The notes under the pieces: model-generated | Databases searched by the model: none | The model's input: the letters and a program-made list of their open reading frames with translations, nothing else | Told to the model about the DNA's origin: nothing | Shown here: in pieces, positions 10,510 to 20,877 of the stretch | Numbering within the stretch: position 1 is the stretch's first letter | Layout: the number at the start of each line of letters is the position of its first letter | From: Macrolepiota albuminosa | Taxonomy: Eukaryota > Basidiomycota > Agaricomycetes > Agaricales > Agaricaceae | Length of the DNA stretch: 64,000 bases | Reading direction: 5' to 3' | NCBI GenBank assembly: GCA_027475525.1 | Contig: JAMWFC010000049.1 | Coordinates: 683,297-747,296 of the forward strand | Program-made: the position numbers and the translations under genes

Positions 10510-10830
10510 GACTTCTGGTGCATGGTGTGTCTCTGACTGCTGGTACAGCATTGTATCAATGTTTTCCTCTGCATTGTATTTATTTGCATATACTCATCTG
10601 CATCTGATGATCTTCTTCCCCTCAGGTATCTTTGATAATAGTATGAGTTCAAAGACCTTCCTCTTCTCCATCATTTTGAGTTTCTGTGCCATAGCCAGTT
10701 CCCATAGGTCAGCCCTCCTCATGGCATTGGCATAGTTTGCTAGGACATAGTTGTTGTCTGTGTCACCTGCTTTGTCAAGTGCAGCAAGAAACACAAAAGC
10801 CTCTATTGCCAGGTATGATTAAGAAGGCAT
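10510..10830 (-). pseudogene. Ty1/copia reverse transcriptase remnant
   Basis: On the minus strand an 80-residue stretch matches the start of copia-type RT. NYANAMRRADLWELAMAQK corresponds to the SYxEAMxxxDAxxWxxAM motif, then come MEKRKVFELI, IPEGKKIIRCR, a stop where tryptophan is expected, and VYANKYNAEENID. In copia elements this block opens the RT domain. Nothing else of the element is recognisable and there are no LTRs here. It is the only copia-like sequence I see in the window. Confidence 0.6.
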
Positions 10831-11099
10831 ATTAGTTCTCTGAGTGGCTATTTGCTTAGCTGTCAGATAGTTGGATCAGCACAATGGTTGTACAGTAGGC
10901 ACAGGCACAACAGAGGCAGTAGCAGACATCAATGTGTGTCAGCGGCTGCCAGTGGGCATCAGCCTACGGGTGAAAACCTCCATTGGCAGACGTCATGGCA
11001 TGAATAAACTCTCCTCGAAGTTCTCCACTTCCCTCCCCACTATAACTTGAGGCTGTGTGCCTCCTCTTCCCTCCCTTTTCCACCTCCAATGCCAGCATA

Positions 11100-11260
11100 C
11101 ATCTACAAAAGGGCCCTGCAAACCTACGCAGGCCTATGCAAGCCACCAGCGGACATCCACACAGATGTATGTCAACAGACTCAAACTTATGCAGGCCTGC
11201 ACAAGGCACCAGTAGACATCTGCAGAGGCCTATGCAAGTCCACAGGGGCTGATTGGACCA
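11100..11260. repeat. Imperfect internal repeats
   Basis: Variants of GCAGGCCTATGCAAG and CACCAGYRGACATC recur three times. The block lies downstream (in minus sense) of the tRNA-like sequence and may be the body of the same element. Confidence 0.45.
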
Positions 11261-11293
11261 AAGAAAAAGGTACAACTTCATCCCTGTTGTATG

Positions 11294-11376
11294 CCTGTGG
11301 AGGGAAATCAAACCCCTGGCCTTGAGGAAGCCTCCAGCAACAGAACGCACTGATGATTTAACCATTGCACCACAGG
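11294..11376 (-). repeat. tRNA-like sequence, probable SINE head
   Basis: On the minus strand 83 nt show a perfect 7-bp acceptor stem (CCTGTGG / CCACAGG) and a T arm AGGGG-TTTGATT-TCCCT. There is an A-box-like TGGTGCAATGG and a B-box-like GGTTTGATTTCC. The D arm and anticodon arm do not fold convincingly, and repeats follow downstream. That favours a tRNA-derived SINE or tRNA relic over a working tRNA gene; the length suggests a class with a long variable arm. Confidence 0.5.
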
Positions 11377-11514
11377 TACATTATTAACAGATAGAATCAA
11401 AGATTGGATAACACAATGAACAGCTGCCCACCTATGTTCCCACAGGTCCCCTTACAGATATTTTGAGGTGGAAGGGGAGTGGCATACCTCCCAAAAGAGT
11501 TTTCATGGCTTGAA

Positions 11515-11690
11515 AGGGGTGTTGGCATCATCTGCCATCAGCTAGCATCCATCAGAGTTTGTTGGCAGTTGTCAGGACCTGCTGGCATTTGTTGGCATCT
11601 ATAGAAATCTGTCGGCAATCCCTGCCATCATCTGGCATCAGGGCAGAAGAGAAGGAAAGGAGGTGTGTGGGCATCTGCCACATAGGGTGG
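11515..11690. repeat. Degenerate TGGCATC/TGCCATC repeat tract
   Basis: About ten scattered variants of TGGCATC and its near-complement TGCCATC occur within 175 bp. They are not an ordered tandem array and have no coding frame. Confidence 0.5.
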
Positions 11691-11735
11691 CATCTCAGAG
11701 AGCATGGAGGGTGGTGAAAGAGGGATGGGAGTGGG

Positions 11736-12500
11736 TGTCAGGTTCTGCTGAGTCGGGGGCTTTCTGAGAAAGCAACGCCCTTACAATGCAGACTTGATCT
11801 ACGGATACTCAGGTGTCTGGGACTCCAGGGCTAGGACTCCGGGGTTCAAGACGCGGACAGGGGTGATCCTGGGAGAGGGGATTTGATCCGGGGGTTTTGG
11901 GTTTTGGGTAGTTGAGGGTTGGGTAGGGGTTGAGTCGTGAACCGGGGATTCTAAGACGAGACCGGGTTAACAAATTATAAGTTGCGAAGTGCGTACCAAT
12001 CTTAGAGCATGCAATTATTCAAGCGTGCCAGTCAAAGCGTGCCAGTCAGTGCGTACCAGTCAAGCAGAGGGCATGCAATAATTCAAGTTAATATCAAGAC
12101 TAGCAAATACAATGGGGAACTACGCTATAAGTACTACAGGGCCGGGTCTCAGGGTTCCGGAGTGTCTGGAATGGGCTCTGAGAGGCATTGAGTAGCAGGC
12201 AGGGACTGTATACTTTGGATCGCGCGTGTGGGGCGTGTGATCAATTGGCGTGGAGGGAGCTGTGATGTGTGATGCGTGATGGCCAGAAGTGGATTGCATG
12301 ATCTGATCATTGATGGTGGTTAATCTCGGGGTCCGTGATGCAGGGTTCCCGGGGAAGCTAGCTGATGGCAGTCTTTGATGCGCGTGATGGCAGTGTTGGT
12401 AGTCATGATGGCAGGGCACGTCCTGTGGGGTCGGAGGGAGGGTCCCGGATGGTGTTCCAGGGGTGTCCCAGGGTGGATCCAGAGAGGAGGGGTCGTGACA
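11736..12500 (-). repeat. GyB 3' LTR of C1
   Basis: The 765-bp LTR begins TGTCAGGTTCTGCTGAGTC and ends GGTCGTGACA. The flank on the left is GTGGG; the matching duplication cannot be tested because the other end is gone. Confidence 0.88.
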
Positions 12501-12513
12501 TCACCCCCTCCAT
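12501..12513 (-). other. Polypurine tract of C1
   Basis: In sense the bases next to the 3' LTR read ATGGAGGGGGTGA, the expected plus-strand primer for reverse transcription. E2 has a matching tract. Confidence 0.65.
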
Positions 12514-12629
12514 AGCGCTGAGACCCTCCGAGGCACGCGTGGCCAGTGGCGTGGGCTGGGACCAAGCGTGGGAACCGGCACATGTCCTGACATGTATCAA
12601 AAAAAAAAATTTACCATCAAACTTCAACC

Positions 12630-14351
12630 ATGTCATGTACACCAACATATTCCCCAATGCCCCCACCCACCAACGAAGTAGCCCCCCTGGTCGCATGGGA
12701 GGCCCAGGACGTGAGGTACTGGCACCGGCTCGATTGGGAGCACGTGGCTGCACTCATCCAACAGCATGAGTGCCACCGCGCCGGTTGCTTATTGCAACTG
12801 CCCTTCCTTTTTCAGAGCAACACAACATTCCTGTCCCGGAGGCGGGTCCCAGTTGGCTCCCAGCACCTGCTCCCGATGCAGGCCTCAGTGGGTCCTTGGG
12901 GCCAGGTCTCAGCTGTCCCATGCCCACCTTTGCACGAATGACTGTGCGTCCCTCCCGTCCCCCTCCGTGGCCTCGACTGCCCGCCCCCTGATTCTGTCGC
13001 TCCAGGATGGCGGTAGGGGCGATTACGGTAGTCCTGGATGATCGGCACGTCGCATGGGCAGATGCATCACAGGAGGTGTTTGAGGAGGCTCTGGAGAGGC
13101 CCCGGGGGTTGCCCGCCTATAACTGGTGCATGAGCAATGGGCCAGTAAGTGGGTCCTTTCCTTGGGTCTCCTGGCTGACTTTGGTGTTGCAGTGTCTGCA
13201 CTGTGCCCGCCAGCTGGTGTCGTGCCTGTTCGAGGCCCCAGGCTCTTGTTCTGCCAGGACACGTCCGTGTGTGAGGCGTGCCGCCTCAACCACGAGTGAT
13301 GTTCCGTGTTGGTGTTATGGAGGGCGTGCTGCATCGCACGGGAGCAGGAGTGGCCACTTGAGGGGGTCACCCGGAGGATGGGGGTCGAGGAGCAGAACTG
13401 GGTGGTGGAGCCGGTGGGGGAGGTGCCCGTGGCAGCATCGGGTGGGGGGTCGGGGAGCCAAGGGGTCGTCCCATGGTCCTAATCACCCATCAGGCGACCC
13501 GGGCCGGGACTGCCAGTCACGAGGGTCGTGGGAGGCGTTCTGACAAAGGGAAGAGGTGGGCATCGCCTAGTCCCTCCTCAGAGCCTTCAAAAAGGGCACG
13601 TCTGCCTGCAGAGACCCCGTCCCCAGTCTTTCCCCCACGCCTGTCCCCAGCGGTATTCTCCCTCTTGTCTGGGGGACCCCTAGATGACGATGTCGGGATC
13701 CTGCAGGAGCGGGCCGGGCAGGAGCAGGGGGGTTACAAGGAGGGGATGAGGGAGGAGGCGGCGGCCAGGAGGGACCTGGAAGAGGGTTGGGAGACGATGC
13801 TTTGGGACCTGGAGGAGGCCAGGATCGCTTGGGGGGAGGTGGAGGCGGAGCTGGAGGCGTTGCGGGCGAGGCTGGGGCAGGGAGTGGGGATCCTGGAAAG
13901 GGCCCCCTCGGGACAGGAGTTGGCAGTGGGTCTGTGTTGCAATGTGGTGATCACGTGCATGGCATCTTTGAGTGAGTCCCCTGTCACCGGCTCACTTCTT
14001 CTGCTAACGTCTTCAGGCTGGGCCTGGGAGCACCGTCTGCTCCTGGATGGGGCTGCCACAGTGCTGGCTTTGCTGCAAGAGGGGCAGCGCCCAGAGGTGA
14101 CAACCCCCGGGGTGGAGTGCAGTCTTGACCTCCTGGGGCGATTGATGGTTGCACACCGGCGGAGGAACGTACCTGCCCCAGGATTCTGGTTTGAACAGGT
14201 GCTGGACGAGGGCAAGCCCCTCCCATCCTGGGAACTGCTGGCCAAGGAGGTGTGGCGGGAGCACAATCCTGAGGGGATGGGGGAGGGTTTCCGGGGTTGG
14301 CTGAGGGGAGCAGAGGGCGAGAGGAGTTCCAGTTTGGGGCCCCAGCATTAG
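12630..14351 (+). pseudogene. GyB antisense accessory gene aORF, copy in C1
   Basis: This gene runs against the pol strand between integrase and the polypurine tract, at the same place as in E2. It starts MSCTPTYSPMPPPTNEVAPL. The first splice donor is damaged (ATGAGT instead of GTGAGT) while its acceptor remains. The cysteine cluster (CLHCARQ...) is frameshifted. From 13473 to the stop at 14351 a 292-residue frame is intact and holds the SKRARLP basic patch, a coiled coil rich in E/A/R, and the C-terminal domain with HRLLLDGAA, RRRNVPAPGFWFEQVLDEG and EVWREHNPEGMGEGFRGW. The frame still contains the in-frame intron 3. Function is unknown. Confidence 0.65.
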
Positions 14352-14632
14352 GGGCAGCATCTTGTACTTTCTTGCCATTTTTTTGTCCGTTTGTTCCTGG
14401 CTACCGCTAATTGTAAAAAAAAATGTACGTATAGAATGTATATACAATTGGTCTTCCCAGAGTCAAAGGGTGTAAGTAAGGTGGCGGAAAAACTGGAAAG
14501 AGCACCTTGCTCAGACTCTGGGGTACTACTGTGAAAAAAGGTACTAAAAGGGAGTAAGATCGAGAGAGGGAGAACAGAAAATATACACGGGAGTTGAATC
14601 CTTACTAAGCCCAGAGGCGGGGGTTATGCCCA
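14352..14632. other. Convergent 3' region between aORF and pol in C1
   Basis: AT-rich stretches with A-runs near 14416 and ATGTATATAC near 14438 could hold polyadenylation signals for the plus-strand gene. No coding was seen. Confidence 0.35.
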
Positions 14633-15324
14633 CTACTGCTGTCTGTGAGTCCTGTCTCCCGGAGGGTCATTTTCCGGGTGCCATTGCTGGAAGTCCCAGA
14701 GTTTGTCGAGGGCACCGTCGAGGTTTTGGCGCGGTTCCCAAGTGTCGTCCTCTGGGCCGTATCCCTTCCATTGTACGAGGAAGTGGGGTGGTCCACAAAT
14801 GTTCTGGGCACCAAGGATGTCTTCAACCTCGTAGTGATACTCGTCCTTGACTTCGACCGGAGGAGGGGGTTTGGGGCATCGTTCGGGGAAGGAGTCTGGG
14901 GGGTGTCATTCTAGGAGGCAGACGTGGAATACCAGGTGTAGCCCTTTAAGTCCCAGGAGGAGCTCGATCTTGTAGACGTGGGATGAGACCTTCTTCAAAA
15001 TCTTAAATGGACCAAGGCACTTGTGATCGAGTTTTGGGGAGGGCCGGCAAGTGCAGAGGTGGCGTTGATCTAACCATACCTTTGTCCCAGAGGTCCAGTC
15101 AGGGGTGTCCTCCCGTTTCCAGTTGGCATGTTTTGCATAGGCCTGGTTCGTGATGTCGATTTCTTCCTGGAGGAACTTGTGAAGGGATTGGAGATCCTGG
15201 GCGGCGTGCAATGGGATATCCCAGAGCGAGAGGGTTAGTCGTGGATGGTACCCCTTGTTGGCAAAGAAGGGCAATACTCCAGTGGCAGAGTGCGGCGTAT
15301 TGTTGTATGTGAACTTGGCCAGGA

Positions 15325-15478
15325 GGAGCTTGGCGCGCCAGTTGTCCTGCAAGTAGTTGACGTACAGCTGGAGGTACTGCTCGAGAGACTGATTGACCCT
15401 TGGAGCTTGGCGCGCCAGTTGTCCTGCAAGTAGTTGACGTACAGCTGGAGGTACTGCTCGAGAGACTGATTGACCCTT
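15325..15478. repeat. 77-bp exact tandem duplication 4
   Basis: Units 15325-15401 and 15402-15478 are identical. They lie in the integrase core next to the catalytic glutamate region and shift its frame. Confidence 0.95.
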
Positions 15479-17603
15479 TTGGTCTGACCGTCGGTTTTGG
15501 GGTGATAGGCAGTAGAGAGGTTAGTCTTTACTTCAAGGGCCCTACACAGGGAGATCCAGAACTTGGACATGAAGAGTGGGCCGTGGTTGGAGACGATGTC
15601 ATCCAGGAGTCTGTGTTTGGTGAAGACGTGCTTGAGGAACAGCTGGGCAAAGTCCAGGGTGGTGTCCATGGTGTGGCAGGGTAGGAAGATGCCCTGTTTG
15701 GTTAGCCTGCACACAACAATGAGAATGGCATCGAACCCTTCAGATTCCAGGAGTTCGACGATGTGATCCAGGGATATGGAAGACCAGGGGTGTCGTCCGA
15801 CCAGCAAGGGTTTCAGGAGTCCGTAGGGTTGGTGTCGGGGGACTTTAGCCTAGAGGCAGGATTCACATGATTGAATGTAGCGGGTCACGTCCTTCTTCAA
15901 CCCTGGCCAAAAGTAAGTCTGGGAGATAAGCTGGAGGGTCTTATGGATTCCAGGGTGTCCCCAGAGCTTGTGGTTGTGGTGTTGGCAGAGAACGTCATAG
16001 CGAAGTTGGGCGTGATCCAGGACGTAGATGCGGCCGTCCCAGAGGAGTTTTTTGTCGGGGAACAAGGAGAAGGCGGAGTCGTGGTCAGTTCCGTCAGGGG
16101 GGTTGTGAGGATCATGGTCGGTGAAGTACTTGTCTCGGGGGGCACGGCGTATCTGGCCCAGAGTTCCTTCGTTGTTTAAGATCAGTATGGCATTCAGATG
16201 TTTGGGGGGATCACCACACAATGATTGAGCGCATTGCGTTCCGCCTCAAATGACTTCTTGGGGTAGATGTCCGGTTGTCGGGTGAGGGCATCGGGTTTAG
16301 CTCCAAGTCGTCCCGGGCAGTACTGAATCATGAAGTCGTACTTTAAGAGGATCTCAGACCATTGGGCCTGCCATCGACTGAGCTGCTTGGTCATGGTGAA
16401 GTACTGCAGGTTGTTGTGATCCAAGTAGACCTGGATCCGGTGCCAGGCTCCCTCGAGGTAGGCTCGCCATTGTTTGAAGGCTTCAATGATGGCAAGGAGC
16501 TCCTTGTCGTAGATGTCGTAGTTGAGCTTGGCGTCGATCATGGACCAGGTGTAGAAGGTGACTGGCCGGGGCTCTCCGCCATCAGATCCCATCTGCGAGA
16601 GAATCCCAGCGATGGCGTAGTCGGAGGCGTCGCATTCTAGGATGATCGGGAGGGTGGGGTCGTAGTGCCGGAGTACGGGGGCGGCTGTGAAAGCCTCCTT
16701 GAGCAAGTTAAAGATGCTCTGGCACTTACTGTCCCAGTTCCATGCAACGTCCTTGCGTGTGAGCCGGTTGAGGGGTTTTGTGATATCGGAGTAGTTGTCT
16801 ATAAAGCTCTGGTAGAAATTAGCAAAACCCAAGAAGGATTGTACTTCCTTGACATTCCGGGGTTGTGGCCAGTTGACGATGGCCTCGACCTTGTGGGGAT
16901 CCATGCAAACGCCATTTGGGGATACGATGATGGCCGCGATACTCAACCTCTTCCATGTGGAATGAACACTTCTCGGGCTTGGCATAGAGGTTGTGCTCCC
17001 AGAGGCATCCAAGGACCTGCCAGACATGCTTCTGGTGGTCCTCCCTCAAGTCGGAGTAGATGAGGATGTCGTCCAAGTAGACGATCACAAAAACATCGCT
17101 CATGTTATGGAAGATGTCGTTCATGAAGTATTGGAACGTGGCGGGGGAGTTAGTCATTCTGAAAGGCATCACAAGGTACTCAAACAAACCATACCGCGTG
17201 CAGAATGTAGTTTTCCACTCATGTCCCGGGGCGATGTGGACGTTGTTATAGCCGGAGCGGAGGTCTATTTTTGTGTAAACCTTGGCACTGCGGAGTCGAT
17301 CAACCAGGTTGCTGATGAGCGGGAGCAGGTAGCGGTTCTTCTTGGTGATCTTATTGAGTCCTCGGTAGTCGACACAGAGTCAGAGCAAACTGTCCTTCTT
17401 CTTGGCGAATAGAACCAGGGCTCCGGCGGTGGAGGCAGAGGGTCAGATGAATCCCTTAGTGAGCATTTCATCGAGGTAGTCCTTGAGGGCCCGGAGTTTG
17501 ACTTCCGACATGTTGTACACCTTGCCAAAAGGGGGGGCGGCTCCTTCCTCGAGGTCGATAGTATGGTCATAAGGGTGGTGAGGGGGAATCTCCTTGGCAT
17601 CTC

Positions 17604-18362
17604 TGTCATGACCCCTCCCCTCCGGATCCACCCCGGGACACCCCCGGAACAACCCCCAGGACCCTCCCTCCGACCCCGCAGAACACACCCCACCATCACG
17701 ACCACCAACACCGCCATCATGCGCATCAAGGACCGCCATCAGTCACCACCAGCCCCGATCAACGATTGGATCACGCGACTCATTTCTGGCTATCACACAT
17801 CACGCATCACAGCTCCCTCCACACCAATTGATCGTGCGCCCCACATGCGCGATCCCGGTATACAGTCCCTGCCGCTACTCAATGACCCCCAGAGCCCATC
17901 CCAGACACCCCGGAACCCTGAGACCCGGTCCCGTAGTACTTATAGCATAGTTCCCTGTTGTATTCGCTAGTCTTGATATTACACTGCTTACACTGTTTTC
18001 ACTTGGTTACTTGAATTGTTGCGTGCCCTTTATTTGACTGGTACGCATTGACTGGCACGCTTGACTGGCACGCTTGAATACTCGCGTGCTCTAAGATTGG
18101 TACGCACTTCGCGACTTTAATTTACTAACTTGGTCTCGTCTTAGAACCTCCGGTTCACGACTCGACCCCCACCCGAACTCCCCAGTTACCCACCACCCAA
18201 AAACCCCTGGACTAAGTCCCCTCTCCCGGGATTCCCCTGTCCACGTCTTGAACCCCGGAGTCCTAGCCCCGGAGTTCCAGACACCCGAGTATCCGTGGGT
18301 CAAGTCCGCATTGTAAGGGCGATTGCTTTCCCGGAAAGCCCCCGACTCAGCGGAACCTGACA
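17604..18362 (+). repeat. Inverted solo GyB LTR inside C1
   Basis: The LTR is in the opposite orientation to its host and starts TGTCATGACCCC, ending CCTGACA. The flanks are ATCTC and GTCTC, a 5-bp duplication with one transition. RT/protease linker coding continues on both sides. Confidence 0.9.
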
Positions 18363-18404
18363 GTCTCCTTTGGAGAATACATCAGCGAACTCATGATACT
18401 CCAG

Positions 18405-19421
18405 TGATAGGACCCCATACAGGATCAGCGCATCAACAGCAGGCTGCGGCAACACGGCACAGGCTCGGGATACCTTAGCGCGCGCTAACTAACCAATTTT
18501 GGCAAGATTTGACGGCCGCGCACGGCAAGAAGCAGATCCAATCAATGATAGCGCTGACGGCAGACAGAATGACAACTGACAGATGGCATCAGTCACTGAC
18601 GACAGCGCTTAGCGAGAAGCCTGATGATCTATCAAAAACTGATGGACAGCTTGGCGTTTGACCTTGGCGTCTGACACCGCTTAGCGCCTCGATTTGGCGC
18701 CTAACGTCGCTTAGGTGTTCTGACAGACAGAAGGGTGATGGAGTGATGGTTTAGCTTCGCAATCTGTCGCCTGGCATCGCTAAGGCTCTTGAATGGACGG
18801 TAGGGATCTGAAACCGTTGGAGCTACCCCTTTGAAATTTTCTAGTTTACCGCACTCTGGCGTCATTAGCCACTGGCGACGGCGAACTCATTGTAGTATAA
18901 AAGTACTTACTGACTTGTAAGTTTACCGCACTCTGGCGTCATTAGCCACTGGCGACGGCGAACTCATTGTAGTATAAAAGTACTTACTGACTTGTACATG
19001 AAAAAAAGGAACAATAGACCAGAGTTCACCACTCCCCTTTCTTCAGTCTCCCTTACGCTCAAGAGCTCATTTACGCTACGGTCGGCAACGTCAAACTCAT
19101 CGGCAGTTACAGACGCTCGCCAACACTCGACACACTCGCGCCTTGCAATTACGGCAGGCATTATCGATGCTTAGACTTCGCTAAGCCTATCGTGTTCTTG
19201 CCGCTCACCTTTGCCGTGTTCACTTACCGCTTCTTCCTAGGCGCTTTACCTTAGCGCTTTGCACTTGCCAACCCCGTTACCGACTTTTCCCCATTTTCAC
19301 AGGCGCGTTCTCTGGGACCTGCCCGGGACTCCTCAAATCACTTATAGCGCACCCAACGCAAACTCTTGGTATGGTAACACTATTGTTACATTTGTTACTG
19401 ACCAAACTTTGGGCGTCATCA
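18405..19421 (+). mobile_element. S element copy 1 (solitary, ~0.94 kb)
   Basis: It starts TGATAGGACCCCATAC and ends GGGCGTCATCA, flanked by CCAG/CCGG, a 4-bp duplication with one transition. A TATA-like TATAAAAG occurs near 18896 in this orientation. Removing the internal 77-bp duplication gives 940 bp, matching copies 2 and 3. CTTAGCG/CGCTAAG motifs recur about nine times. There is no long frame. It is most likely a solo LTR of an unsampled retrotransposon, or a non-autonomous element. Confidence 0.75.
18843..18996. repeat. 77-bp exact tandem duplication 5
   Basis: Units 18843-18919 and 18920-18996 are identical and include the TATA-like region of S copy 1. S copies 2 and 3 have this segment once. 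Confidence 0.95.
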
Positions 19422-20877
19422 CCGGAGGAACTACTTCTTGGAGGATCTGCTCCTCGGTTTTCTTTTTCGGGGGGATAGCGTCCCCTCGTAGGTGTTCTTC
19501 CAGGAGAGATAGTGAGGTGTGTAGCTGAAACGTGGGGGTTCCGTCCTTCATGAGGCAGGCGAAGGGGGCAGCTCCAATGATCCTAATGTCAAGTGTGTTC
19601 AGGTCGATCGGGGTCACGGATGCATTGGCCAGAGCAGGTGTAACGTGTGTCTGAGACCGGCCCGGGTAGTTTGGCCCTTTGTACCTGTTCCAAGGAATGT
19701 TTGGGGGTTGATCAGGGGCTTTGCGGGCTCGGACAGGCATGGGTGGCATATGCGTGGGGGGCATGGCTGTCGTCCCGGGGGTGTCAGGCATCGGGTCGCC
19801 CTCCAGGGCCCGGAGGTGCACGGCGGTTGAGGGGTGGTTTTCGGGTCCCAGGAAGGTCATGGTGAGCGTCCTCCAATCGATGTCGAGGTTTGTGTTGCGT
19901 AGCCAGGGTAGTCCCAGCACCATCAGGGTCGATTCATGAAGTCGCGTGACTAGGAAGTTGGAGGTGAACTTGTAGTCATTGTCCAGGGTCACGTGTCTCA
20001 AGTGAGACCTCTGGTTGGGGCCAGAGGAGGGGGTGCCGTCGAGGCATTGCAGGCAGAGGGGCTGGTCAAGGGAGTCGTAGGGAAGGTCGAGGGCATCACT
20101 GATGAAAACTCCGGTAGCTCTGCTGTCAATGAGGGCCGATATCAGTCCCGGAGTGCCGTCCAGCCTGGCATTGATGACAAAGGATCGGGACAAGCGGGAC
20201 TGGAGTCTGGGGGGTGGTGGGGGCCCGTCCAGGGGGTCCTTCAGGGTAGGGTCTGGAGAGCGGGAGATGTTGAAGGGGAGTTGCTGGTCGTTGGGCGTCA
20301 GGTTCCGGGTCAGGCAAAGGGTAAGGTGTTGCCAATCAATGCAGGGGTTGGTGTCTCGGAGCCACAGGAGCCCTAAGACCAGGGGTGTGGAAGAGTGGAG
20401 TTTGGTTATCAACATCTGGAGGGTGTGAGTCTGTCCATTGGCAAAGATAATGAGCATACACACGAAGTGAGTGATGTCCCCCACCGTAGAGGTGTCTCCA
20501 TCAAAGAGGCAGAGTCGCACCAGGACTGGGAGCCGCTGAGCGGGTTCCAGGGCTAAGGTAGACAATGCCTCGTCAATGAAGTTGTATGTGGCGCCACTGT
20601 CGACAAGGGTGTTAAGGGGGATTCCAGAGGGGGTGAGGCGGGTTTTGAGGAGGAGAGAGTGCGAGGAGTGGGAGGGTAGGTAAGCCGTGAGGGTGTCCTG
20701 TGCGAGTGTTGTGGAACAAAGATGGGAAACCAGGGCAGAAAAGACGTCGGGGTCGATTCCGCGATTTAGAGCGTCTTCTGGGTCTAAATCGCTGGGTCGT
20801 TTTCTGAATACTCGTAGGTGGCATCCTCCCCCTTGAAGATCCAGGTGGCTCGTCCCATAACCTGTCGTTGGGGGCAC
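19422..20877 (-). CDS. GyB protease of C1 with two tandem retropepsin lobes
   Basis: This is the best-preserved Pro frame of the family: about 485 residues stay open, starting within the end of gag (gag stop at 20784). Counted from 20877, lobe 1 spans about residues 74-188, with LVDSGATYNFID (Asp93) and TPLVLGLLWLRDTNPCIDW. A proline-rich spacer of some 40 residues follows. Lobe 2 spans about 231-342, with LIDSRATGVFISDAL (Asp251) and LMVLGLPWLRNTNLDIDW. The lobes are clearly related to each other, as in a two-lobed single-chain aspartic protease. Lobe 2 has DSR instead of DSG. Downstream linker leads to RT but is cut by S copy 1. Confidence 0.75.

Larger units (their letters stand above)
14633..18404 (-). 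pseudogene. GyB pol of C1: RT, RNase H, integrase, chromodomain
   Basis: Read right to left, RT (about 16900-17603) has [16 protein letters not shown] and [10 protein letters not shown] near 17076. RNase H (16230-16800) has ECDASDYAIAGIL, DKELLAIIEAFKQWRAYL and KPDALTRQPD. The integrase zinc region with CESCL is near 15853. The integrase core has SLDHIVELL, VSNHGPLF (a D-to-N change in the second catalytic motif, SDHG in E2) and NQSLEQYL. The C-terminus is a chromodomain at 14716-14880. Damage includes a CGA-to-TGA stop before LCVDYRG, a frameshift after EEVEY shared with E2, and the 77-bp duplication at 15325. An inverted solo LTR splits its 5' end. Confidence 0.8.

Noticed and set aside
11294..11376. 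Functional tRNA gene
   Set aside because: The D and anticodon arms do not fold well and repetitive sequence follows; a tRNA-derived repeat is more likely.
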